Positions 1-7,227 of a stretch of DNA of 64,000 nucleotides are shown here, piece after piece. The position numbers were made by a program, and so were the translations under genes. Under the pieces are notes generated by a model that saw only the letters and a list, made by a program, of their open reading frames with translations, was not told where the DNA came from and did not search any database. Origin of the DNA: Actinokineospora inagensis DSM 44258. GTDB taxonomy: Bacteria; Actinomycetota; Actinomycetes; Mycobacteriales; Pseudonocardiaceae. The stretch is taken from the NCBI RefSeq assembly GCF_000482865.1, contig NZ_AXWW01000039.1, positions 1 to 64,000 on the forward strand, read 5' to 3'. Each line of letters opens with the position of its first letter. Position 1 is the first letter of the stretch.

Positions 1-2
1 AC

Positions 3-296
3 TGCCTGAGAGAATCCGGAATGCTGGATGACCGTGACGTGACCGCCTGGATGGGCGACAAGGGCTATGTCGGCACCGGGATGCTGACACCGATCAGGAA
101 ACCCAAACACCGCGACCTGCTCGACTGGGAGAAGGACTTCAACCACCACCACAACAAGAAGCGAGTCATCGTCGAACACGCCATCGCCAACCTCAAAACC
201 TGGCGCATCCTCCACACCGACTACCGACGCCCCATCGACACCTTCGCCACCACCATCTCCGCAGTCCTCGGCCTACAGTTCTACAGGCAAGCGTGA
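3..296 (+). CDS. IS5-type DDE transposase, C-terminal part (cut by window edge)
   Basis: The reading frame is open from the left edge of the window (first whole codon at 3) to a TGA at 294-296, so only the C-terminal ~97 residues are visible. The segment GDKGYVG followed by TPIRKPK, a His/Asn/Lys-rich stretch and VEHAIANLKTW is the usual end of IS5-family (DDE_Tnp_4-like) transposases. The E of VEHAIANLK is the expected last acidic residue of the DDE triad, and the other two should lie to the left of the window. Whether the whole gene is intact cannot be judged. No clear terminal inverted repeat was found just after the stop. It marks the left edge as accessory DNA. Confidence 0.85.
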   Translation, partial: CLRESGMLDDRDVTAWMGDKGYVGTGMLTPIRKPKHRDLLDWEKDFNHHHNKKRVIVEHAIANLKTWRILHTDYRRPIDTFATTISAVLGLQFYRQA

Positions 297-433
297 ATAA
301 CCCTCTGTGTATTTGGGGGCTTTGCCGGCGGTTGATCTTGGTGTGAGGGTCACTGGGCCTCGGCTGCGCCTCGGGGTTCGGCCTGGTCGCCTGCGGCGAC
401 GCCGGCCTGGGGCGCCGGATTTTGCGGGCTGTG

Positions 434-576
434 CCCGCTGGGGTGAAGTTGCTTTGTTTGGGGCCCCTGACAGCAGCCTGGGTAAGGCTAAAAGGCGGGG
501 CCACTGGAAAGCGTGGCTTACCCGCCTGCGAGCTTAGGCTGCTGTCCCCCAAACAAAGCAACTTCACCCCAGCGGG
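434..576. repeat. 143-bp inverted-repeat element (MITE-like or long palindromic repeat)
   Basis: Arms at 434-479 and 536-576 are near-perfect reverse complements. The core TGAAGTTGCTTTGTTTGGGG of the left arm is matched exactly in the right arm, and the left arm carries an extra CCCCT at about 464-468. A second smaller dyad sits inside: GGGTAAG (480-486) against CTTACCC (517-523). There is no convincing protein inside. The size and structure fit a non-autonomous mobile repeat or a large transcribed hairpin. The nearby transposase fragment is a possible but unproven source of mobility. Confidence 0.75.
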
Positions 577-606
577 CGGTTGGTGTCGGCGGGTTTCGAG
601 GGGCGC

Positions 607-763
607 GGTGCCGGTTTTGTGTGGTGGGTTATCGCGCGGGGGTTTCTGGGGCTGGTGGTGCCGGTTCTGCGTGGTGGGTTGTGGCGCGGTGGTGGTGTTG
701 TGGGCTGGCTGTGTCTGGTTCTGTGCGGTGGGTTGTCGCGTGGTGGGGTTGTTGTTGTGGGCT
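607..763. repeat. T/G-rich imperfect tandem repeat, three copies of ~50-54 bp
   Basis: Copies begin near 607, 657 and 711 and each starts with a version of GGTGCCGGTTCTGYGTGGTGGGTT. The strand bias (G and T on +, A and C on -) is strong and unlike the surrounding genes. Reading frames through it give only low-complexity Gly/Val/Trp peptides, so it is treated as non-coding. Confidence 0.55.
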
Positions 764-824
764 AAGGGGTTGGGGGAGGGAGTGGGGTGTAGATCTTGTC
801 GGACGTCGGGTGTCTACTGGGGGG

Positions 825-1250
825 ATGGCGTCGTTGTTGGAGGTGGTCAATGGGGGGTTCGGGGTGGGGGTGGTTGACGGGTTGGGGCGGTGTTGTGGGT
901 CGCGGCGGTGGGTGGGGGAGGGGGGGGCGCAGCGGCCGTTTCGGTCGTTGGGGGAGCTTGATGAGGTTTCCGCCGCAGTACTGGCCACATTGGACTGGGC
1001 GGAGGTGTTGGTCGAGGTCCGGTCGGTGGGGCGGGTGCGGGACAGGTGGCCTGGTCTTGGGCGGGCCGAGTTGATCTACGAGTGGCGGTTCGGGCATCGG
1101 TTTGTGATCTGTGGGCGGGGGTTGACCCGGGATGCGGCGTTGGGGGCGCTGCGGCATCGGTCGGGGCATGACCGGGGGACGGAGCGGGCGGTGGTGGTGG
1201 GGGAGTTGGCGCGGATCGTGGCGGTTCGGTTGCGGGGGTTGGTGCTGTGA
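825..1250 (+). CDS. Small hypothetical protein (141 aa)
   Basis: An ATG at 825 is preceded by a G-rich stretch (about 818-823) that could serve as a ribosome binding site; the frame ends with TGA at 1248-1250. The protein begins MASLLEVVNGG. Its middle has a plausible globular region with VSAAVLATLDWAEVL and LIYEWRFGHRFVICGRGL, and the C-terminus is Arg-rich. No family was recognised. The G-rich wobble positions are noisier than in neighbouring genes, and the upstream tandem repeat makes the 5' end uncertain. It could be a decayed accessory gene. Confidence 0.4.
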   Translation: MASLLEVVNGGFGVGVVDGLGRCCGSRRWVGEGGAQRPFRSLGELDEVSAAVLATLDWAEVLVEVRSVGRVRDRWPGLGRAELIYEWRFGHRFVICGRGLTRDAALGALRHRSGHDRGTERAVVVGELARIVAVRLRGLVL

Positions 1251-1662
1251 GGGTCCACAATGGACTGATGGCGGCCAGGTGGCGATCTGCCACGTGGCAG
1301 GGTGTTGATCACTCTGGGTAGGGCGGGGTGGGCCAAGGATGACCCGAATGGACGTGGGGGTTTGTCAGTAATCTGGGCGGCGTCGTCGCCGAAGTAGGGG
1401 TGCTCTCCGTGGTCGTGTCCACCAGTCGGGTAGTTCCGGGCGTGAATCCTGGACCGTGGTTGCCGCGTGTTCCGGCTGAGCTGCACCGTGTGTGCCGATT
1501 TTTGGGTTGCTGTCGCCCGGACGTCCTAAGTGTCACCCGTTCGGCGTAGAAAACCGCCGGACTTGTTGGGCCGATGGGGTGGCGCTTGGTACTCGATCGG
1601 GTGCAAAGTGGTACCTCCTCAGTAGTACCTGCGTAGTCGGAACCGATAGAGGACGGTCTGGC
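1251..1662. other. Intergenic region, nothing recognised
   Basis: About 410 bases between the small hypothetical gene and the PAS-GGDEF-EAL gene. No gene, RNA or clear terminator was recognised. The stretch 1500-1650 is somewhat less G+C-rich than its surroundings and probably holds the promoter of the downstream gene, but no convincing -35/-10 pair was found. Confidence 0.4.
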
Positions 1663-3600
1663 GTGGACCGCGCTGAGCTGGCAACCGAGTGGGCCGCCGC
1701 GTTGACCAGGGTGGTCGGCGTGTCGCGCCCGTCGGTCGGGCGCGAGTTGGAGTCGATGCTCGCGGTCCTGCTGGACCGACCGGGCGATGTCGGCGCGCGC
1801 CTGGTCGCCGCCGGGTACCACACGCCGGAGTGCCTGCAGGCCACCGTCGAGCTGTTCGCCAGCCGTCTGGCCACAGTGGACTCAGCGCCGACCGTGCTGG
1901 CCACCCTCGCCAGCGGTTTCGCCGAAGCCATCCGCGGCACCCGCCTGCACGAACCGGGGACAGCGTTGTCACTTGACGTCGAGCGGGACCTGCGCGCCAG
2001 CGAGGCCCGGTTCCGCGAGGTCTTCACCACTTCCGCGCTGGGCATGATGATCACCGACCTCGACTTCGGCGTCGCGCGCGCCAACGAGGCGTTGGAGGTC
2101 ATGCTCGGCCACGAGCCGGGCACGCTGTTCGGGCGCGACCTCGACGACCTGTTCCACCCCACCGAGCGCGAATACCTGCGCGAGCGCTACGCCGAACTCG
2201 CCGCCGGGCTCTGCCAGCAGTTACACGAGCGCACCCAGTTCGTCCGCGCCGACGGCGAGACCACCTGGGTGCGCATCGCCGTGTCGCTGCTGCGCGACCG
2301 CGACGACCTGCCCGGCCACTTCGTCACCATGGTCGAGGACGTCTCCGACCTGTACCTGCTGGAGAACCGGCTCAGCTACCAGGGCACGCACGACCCGCTC
2401 ACCGGACTGCCCAACCGGCAGGCGTTCCTCAGCCGGTTGGAGGAAGCCCTCGGCACCGGCGCCGCCCTCTCCGTGTTCCACCTGGGCCTGGACGATTTCG
2501 CCGTCGTCAACGACGGGGTCGGCCGGGAAGCCGGTGACCACCTGCTCCGCGAGGTGACCAAGCGGCTGCGCGAGGTCGTCGGCGACCACCCCGGCGCCAT
2601 CGCCCGGATCGCGGGCGACGAGTTCGCGATCATGCTGCTGCACGGGCCGGACGGCCTGGACATCGGCTCGGTGGCCGGTGACATCAACGACGTGCTCGCC
2701 GAAGCGACCTATGTGGACGGTGAGGGGATCGCGGCGTCGGCCACCATCGCCGTGCTGAACCTGCCATCACCCGGCAGCGACCCCGACGAACTGTTGCGCG
2801 CCACCGACATCGCGCGGCGGCGGCTCAAGCTGCAGGGCCGCCGCCAGTGGTGCCTGGTCGACCCGGAGCAGAACCACCGCTACCGCGAGCACTACCGCCT
2901 CGCCGCGGGCATCCCCGGGGCCTGGGAGAACGGCGAGCTCGACCTGGACCTCTGGCCCGTGCTCGCCCTCACCGACCGCACCCGGCTGGCCACGCACGCC
3001 CAACTCCGCTGGGAACACCCCAAACTGGGCACCCTGGACAGCACCCGGGTCCAGGAGATCCTCCGCGACACCGGTCTGGGAGTCCCCTTGGGACACTGGG
3101 TGCTCCGCCACGCCGCCCAACTGGTCGCGGACATGCGGTCGTCGCTGTACCTGGAGCTGACCCCGGAGCAAGCCGCCGACCCCGATCTCGTCGCCGCCGT
3201 GCGCCGGGTGCTCGGCGAGACCGGCCTCGACGCCGACCGGCTCGAACTCGGGATGCCGGTGCAGTCGCTGTGCGGGCCGGACATGCCCGCCGAGGACAAC
3301 CTGCACGTCCTGGTCGACATCGGCGTCCGCTCCGTGCTCACCGGCTTCGGCCGCAGCCGCGGCGACCTGGCCTGCCTGGAAGACCTGCCGATCCACACGG
3401 TCCGCGTCTCCGACCACGTCGTCCGCCGCCTCGCCAAACCCGACCCGACCGCCCTGTTCACCCGCGCCACCCTCGGGTTGATCCCGATGGTGCGGGAGGT
3501 GGGGATCTCCGTGCTGGTCACCGGCCTCGCGGACGCCGCGCAGGTCCAGTGGTGGGCGGACGCCGGAGCCGACCTCGCCTCCGGCCCGATCTTCCACTGA
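1663..3600 (+). CDS. PAS-GGDEF-EAL protein with degenerate catalytic motifs
   Basis: Start taken as GTG 1663 behind AGAGGAC (1648-1654), giving 645 aa; an upstream in-frame start at 1492 lacks a ribosome binding site. The N-terminal ~105 residues are helical and unassigned. A PAS domain follows (about 110-230, FREVFTTSALGMMITD), then a GGDEF-type cyclase domain (about 235-400, opening with THDPLTGLPNR) and an EAL-type domain (about 410-645). The signature GGDEF reads AGDEF (A317). The E-A-L triplet of the phosphodiesterase is replaced by H-A-Q (445-447) before LRWEHP, so the metal-binding Glu is missing. It is probably a c-di-GMP-responsive or structural regulator rather than a phosphodiesterase. 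Diguanylate cyclase activity remains possible, because A-GDEF variants can be active. Confidence 0.85.
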   Translation: MDRAELATEWAAALTRVVGVSRPSVGRELESMLAVLLDRPGDVGARLVAAGYHTPECLQATVELFASRLATVDSAPTVLATLASGFAEAIRGTRLHEPGTALSLDVERDLRASEARFREVFTTSALGMMITDLDFGVARANEALEVMLGHEPGTLFGRDLDDLFHPTEREYLRERYAELAAGLCQQLHERTQFVRADGETTWVRIAVSLLRDRDDLPGHFVTMVEDVSDLYLLENRLSYQGTHDPLTGLPNRQAFLSRLEEALGTGAALSVFHLGLDDFAVVNDGVGREAGDHLLREVTKRLREVVGDHPGAIARIAGDEFAIMLLHGPDGLDIGSVAGDINDVLAEATYVDGEGIAASATIAVLNLPSPGSDPDELLRATDIARRRLKLQGRRQWCLVDPEQNHRYREHYRLAAGIPGAWENGELDLDLWPVLALTDRTRLATHAQLRWEHPKLGTLDSTRVQEILRDTGLGVPLGHWVLRHAAQLVADMRSSLYLELTPEQAADPDLVAAVRRVLGETGLDADRLELGMPVQSLCGPDMPAEDNLHVLVDIGVRSVLTGFGRSRGDLACLEDLPIHTVRVSDHVVRRLAKPDPTALFTRATLGLIPMVREVGISVLVTGLADAAQVQWWADAGADLASGPIFH

Positions 3601-3788
3601 CCAAGAGCGAGCCGTACATGATCGAACCGGCTGATGGGCCCCCGGATTTCAAGCCTAGGGGAGGGGACCGACAGAACCCGGTGACCGCTGATCGGCCTAG
3701 CGGTGCGGGTTCCGCTTGGCCGCGCGGACCCGGCGCGCGGGCCTGCGACGGTGAGCGAGCCGCGGACGTGATCGACGGGTGGTGACCT

Positions 3789-3813
3789 TCGGGTCCGGCG
3801 TGACCGGACCCGA
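3789..3813. terminator. Hairpin between convergent genes
   Basis: TCGGGTCCGG (3789-3798) pairs perfectly with CCGGACCCGA (3804-3813) across a 5-nt loop. It lies between the stops of the convergent genes ending at 3600 and 3828. There is no U-tract, as is common in actinobacteria. Confidence 0.6.
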
Positions 3814-3827
3814 GCACCACGAGTCGG

Positions 3828-4085
3828 TCAGGCGGCGAGGACGGTGCCGATGGCGGTGTGGCCCGCCGGGGTCAGCACGGCCGGGACGAGCTCGCCGAAG
3901 CGGCCGTGGGTGGCGGTGATGAGGCCGTCGTGGGTGAGCTGGTGTGCGGTGAACTGGTCGCAGCACGGGACGCCGTCGATGTAGAGGTCGGGTTCGCGGC
4001 CGCTGGCCAGTTGGGCGCGGCCGTCGGCGACGGCGCGCAGCATGGCGCGAACCCGGTGGCTCGGCTGATCGGCGGGCTCACTCAT
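3828..4085 (-). CDS. Small conserved hypothetical protein (85 aa)
   Basis: ATG at 4085-4083 follows a strong AGGGGGAG ribosome binding site on the minus strand. The protein has an N-terminal helix (VRAMLRAVADGRAQL), a central EPDLYIDGVPCCDQFTAH segment with a CC pair, and an alternating hydrophobic C-terminus ending GHTAIGTVLAA. The pattern recalls small actinobacterial proteins annotated only as hypothetical, and no function can be given. It sits downstream of, and on the same strand as, the LacI regulator but has 212 bp of its own upstream sequence. Confidence 0.7.
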   Translation of the reverse strand: MSEPADQPSHRVRAMLRAVADGRAQLASGREPDLYIDGVPCCDQFTAHQLTHDGLITATHGRFGELVPAVLTPAGHTAIGTVLAA

Positions 4086-4180
4086 GGCAGATCTCCCCCT
4101 CGGGGTGGGCTTGTTCGGGTCTCCCTTGATGGGATGCGTGACCCCTTCCTGGGGTTGCATCGGATTCCACCCCCACCGAT

Positions 4181-4209
4181 GTTATGAACGTGACCTCATT
4201 GTGAGACAA
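4181..4209 (-). promoter_or_regulatory. Candidate sigma-70-type promoter for the 85-aa protein
   Basis: On the minus strand TTGTCT (plus 4204-4209) is followed after 17 bases by CATAAC (plus 4181-4186), about 95 bp before the start codon. The match is moderate and found by eye. Confidence 0.3.
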
Positions 4210-4297
4210 GAGGCAGCGGCGCGTCGCACAGATACCACCCTAAGCGGTGAGGCCGAGTGTGAATAAAGTGGTAACCGGGTATGCGCGCCGGTTGCGT

Positions 4298-5296
4298 TCA
4301 GGTTGACGAACGCTGTACGAGCTTCGTCGGGAGCAGGACCGACGACGGCAGCGGCTGCTCACCGGCCAACTGGGCCAACAGGTGTTGGGTTGTGGTGCGC
4401 CCCAACTCCTCCACGTCCTGACGCACGGTGGTCAGTTGTGGCGCGGTGGTAGTGGCGAGCACGGAGTCGTCGAATCCGACTAGCGCTATGTCATCGGGGA
4501 TGCGCTTACCGTGCTCGGCAAGGGTCCTTAATGCGCCTACGGCAATAATGTCCGCTGCGGCGAAGACACCGTCGACGTCCGGGTATTTCTGGAGCAGTTC
4601 GGCCATGGCGCGCGCGCCGCCTTCGACGCTGAAGTCCGCGTAGGCGATCATGTCGGCGGTCTCGACCATCCCGGCCTGCCAGCCGTTGAGCCTGTCCACG
4701 CCCGCTGCCATGTCCTGCGGCCCCGCGATCGTCGCGATCCGGCGGCGGCCGAGACCGATGAGGTGCCGCGCGGCCTCGACGGCGCCGGTGAAGTTGTCGG
4801 AGTCGACGTAAGGGACGTTGACGTCCTCTAAGGGTCTACCGACAAGGACGACAGGTAACCCTGCCTCCATAAGACGCGCCGGAAGCGGATCTCCCCGGTG
4901 GAGACTGACGACGACGGCACCGTCAACGTGTCCACCGCACAGGTAGGACTCAAGAGCACCGTCCACGCGGTCTTGGTCCATCAGCAACACGAGTTGCCTG
5001 CGGCTACCGACCATGCCCGCGTACACGCCGCGCAGGATCTTCGCGAAGAACGGGTCACTGAACAGGCGGTCGCCGCGCTCGGACACCACGAGCGCGATCG
5101 AGTTCGTCCGCCGGGTCACCAGGTTGCGCGCCGCCTGGTTCGGCACGTAGCGCAACTCGGCGATGGCCCGGTCCACCGCCAGCTTCGCCCGCTTGCTCAC
5201 CCCGGGCAGGTCGTTGATCACTCGCGACACGGTCGACCGGGACACCCCGGCCGCGCGCGCGACCGCCTCCAACGTGGGGGCCTGCGATCCGCGCAT
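4298..5296 (-). CDS. LacI-family transcriptional regulator
   Basis: 332 aa from ATG 5296, which has GGAG five bases upstream; a GTG two codons earlier (5302) is the alternative. The N-terminal helix-turn-helix (PTLEAVARAAGVSRSTVSRV) and hinge-like segment (YVPNQAARNLV) are followed by a periplasmic-binding-protein-like sensor domain (about 65-330) with the family hallmarks VDGAVVV, GVFAAADIIAVGAL and DIALVGFDDS. It should bind a sugar or similar effector and repress a promoter. No sugar transport or catabolic operon adjoins it, so the regulon is unknown. It lies 31 bp downstream of the gene ending at 5328 and could be co-transcribed with it. Confidence 0.93.
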   Translation of the reverse strand: MRGSQAPTLEAVARAAGVSRSTVSRVINDLPGVSKRAKLAVDRAIAELRYVPNQAARNLVTRRTNSIALVVSERGDRLFSDPFFAKILRGVYAGMVGSRRQLVLLMDQDRVDGALESYLCGGHVDGAVVVSLHRGDPLPARLMEAGLPVVLVGRPLEDVNVPYVDSDNFTGAVEAARHLIGLGRRRIATIAGPQDMAAGVDRLNGWQAGMVETADMIAYADFSVEGGARAMAELLQKYPDVDGVFAAADIIAVGALRTLAEHGKRIPDDIALVGFDDSVLATTTAPQLTTVRQDVEELGRTTTQHLLAQLAGEQPLPSSVLLPTKLVQRSST

Positions 5297-5327
5297 CCTC
5301 ACTCCGATCCCATGCCCCTGCCTCGCG

Positions 5328-5846
5328 TCAACGCCGGTGCCGCTCCTGGGCCTTGTTCGCCAGCCCGAACAGGATGCGCTGCATCACGTCGTCGCCGTCG
5401 TCGGGCAACGGGTCCCGCGCCGCCTCGATCGCCGCCGCGGGCGACGGCTTGCGCTGCCGCCGGGGCAGCGGCACCGCCGACGCGCTCATGCCCGCCGGTA
5501 ACGGCAGGCTCGCCCACAGCAGATAACGGCCGACCCCCAACTGGGTGACGCCCACCCGTGGACCATCCGGCACCGGCGGCACCCGCACCACCGGCGGCGT
5601 CTCGATCTCGATCACCAGGTCCGGCCCGGCCACCCTGATCCGCGCCGTCAACATCCCCGGCCGCGCCGGGTCCACCGCCGCCACCACGGCCTTCGCCAGG
5701 TTCCGCCCGGCCTCCGCCGCCGCGTCCCGCAACGGCCGCAGCTTCCACTCGGTGGCCGAAAACCGCACGAACATCTCGGTGCACCCCACGGCGGTGGGCA
5801 GGGCGACCAGTTGCAGGTCGTCCATCTGTTCGGTCCGGTTGTTCAT
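5328..5846 (-). CDS. Hypothetical protein, distantly anti-sigma/HATPase-like
   Basis: 172 aa from ATG 5846, chosen because GGAAGGA lies just upstream on the minus strand. The first part (DLQLVALPTAVGCTEMFVRF followed by a helix with LRPLRDAAAEAGRNLAKAVV) resembles the opening of actinobacterial RsbW/anti-sigma-like ATP-binding proteins. The nucleotide-binding N, G1 and G2 boxes are not visible, so ATP binding is doubtful. The central beta-rich part (ARIRVAGPDLVIEIETPP) and the Arg/Pro-rich tail are unassigned. It is divergent from the HNH nuclease at 6006 and may head an operon with the LacI gene. Confidence 0.7.
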   Translation of the reverse strand: MNNRTEQMDDLQLVALPTAVGCTEMFVRFSATEWKLRPLRDAAAEAGRNLAKAVVAAVDPARPGMLTARIRVAGPDLVIEIETPPVVRVPPVPDGPRVGVTQLGVGRYLLWASLPLPAGMSASAVPLPRRQRKPSPAAAIEAARDPLPDDGDDVMQRILFGLANKAQERHRR

Positions 5847-6005
5847 CCCGTGCGTCCTTCCCGGTCCCCCGCGCGTGCGCAGATGGTGCCACGTCACCCA
5901 TCAGTAGCGGCACCCCAGGTCGTTCCCTTTACTGTGAGTGCGCGCAGTCCGTCAATTCGTCACCCACCGCGTCCTGCCATCCCCGCAATGGTGTAACTCT
6001 GCCTC

Positions 6006-7174
6006 GTGCGGCCCTCAACAGATGAAGGTACTCAGCTCAACGCCGAGTTCACCACCAAACCCGATCGCGACACGATCTCTTTGTTCCTGGAGAGCGCGGG
6101 TGGCAGCAAGGAGCCCGCCCGCAACCACGAGTACCCCCATGCGATCCGGCTCCTGGCCCGCCGTCTCGGCGCGCTCTCTGCCGTCGTCGTGTCGGCGGTC
6201 GTCGAGTCGAAAGACCTGGCCGACCTGCCCGAGGAACAGCGCACGATCATCGCCACCCCTTGGCGCTGCACCCCGATGTCGACGTGCAAGACGTCTACCG
6301 CCGGTTGACCCAGCCCCAGGCGCGCATCTCGAAGCAGCCGGGCCAGACCAACAGCAACAGGACCAAGCGCATCCGGCTCCGTTTGCGCGTCCCCGGTTAC
6401 GAACCGGCGGACGCGGCCAAGCTGGCCGACCTGTTGGCTCGGGGTCTTTCCGGCCCAGACGCCCGGGACCTGTTGGCGCCCTTCGCCGGGGAGAAGTTGC
6501 AGGCCATCGACGGCAGCCTGGACATCGCCACCCGGCTCACCCCGGATGCGATCTGGGTGGCGCCCAGCGACGGCTTGGACGAGCACCCGGTGCTGTTCTC
6601 GGCCATCCAGCCGGTCCTCGACCAGGTGTACGGGCAAGGCTCGATCGCGGCGGGTGACCTGCCGGACGAGTTCGTCGGCACGGTGCTGAAGGAACTGCCG
6701 GACATCGACTTCGACGCGCGGACCGGGCGTTTCACCAAACGCACCGCCGGCCCGGTCGACAAGGACTTCGCTGTCTTCGACCGGAAGGCCACGGTCAAGT
6801 ACCGGGTCGAGCAGGATGCGTTGCGCAAGCTCCTAGTGGGGCCAGGTGAAACCGCCAGTTGTGACCTGTGTGGCGAAGACCTCCCCGTCAGGTTCCTCGT
6901 CGCTGCTCACATCAAGCAGCGGTCGCAGTGTACGGACCAAGAGCGCGGAGACCTCAAGAACGTTGCCATGCTCGCGTGCCTTCTCGGCTGCGACAAGGCG
7001 TTCGAGCTTGGCATCGTCACCGTTGACACAGGTGGCCGTGTCCGTGTGGCCAAGAGTGACGGCATGACGGGGAAGTTGGCTCAACACTTGGACTACCTGT
7101 CCGGACGCACGTGCACGGCACACGGTCCCGACAGCGAAACGTACTTCAAGTGGCACCGGGAGCGGTGGGCCTGA
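6006..7174 (+). pseudogene. HNH endonuclease, restriction-enzyme-like, with an apparent frameshift at ~6255-6260
   Basis: Two overlapping frames make one protein. GTG 6006 opens a frame that reads to RTIIATP and then runs into a stop at 6306. The next frame continues LALHPDVDVQDVYRRL from TTG 6260 to TGA 7174. Adding one C to the CCCC run (6256-6259) would fuse them into a ~389-aa protein. The C-terminal half holds an HNH-type nuclease: CDLCGEDLP, then AAHIKQRS, a Cys, LKNVAMLAC and GCDKAFELG, matching HNH proteins of restriction or defence type (HNH_2-like). The N-terminal half is unassigned and probably recognises DNA. Either the gene is broken, the base is missing in the assembly, or a coupled internal TTG start gives a 304-aa nuclease subunit. 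No methyltransferase is adjacent. Confidence 0.7.
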
Positions 7175-7180
7175 GAAACG

Positions 7181-7214
7181 CGGATGGGCTCCCCGCGTGC
7201 GGGGAGCCCATCCG
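7181..7214. terminator. Bidirectional terminator between HNH gene and chitinase
   Basis: CGGATGGGCTCCCC (7181-7194) pairs perfectly with GGGGAGCCCATCCG (7201-7214), a 14-bp stem with a 6-nt loop. It sits between the convergent stops at 7174 and 7228. Confidence 0.8.
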
Positions 7215-7227
7215 GTGTGGTGGGGAT

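Noticed and set aside
434-576. Inverted repeat as terminal repeats of the adjacent IS5 copy
   Set aside because: Both arms lie on the same side of the transposase fragment, so they cannot be the two ends of that IS.
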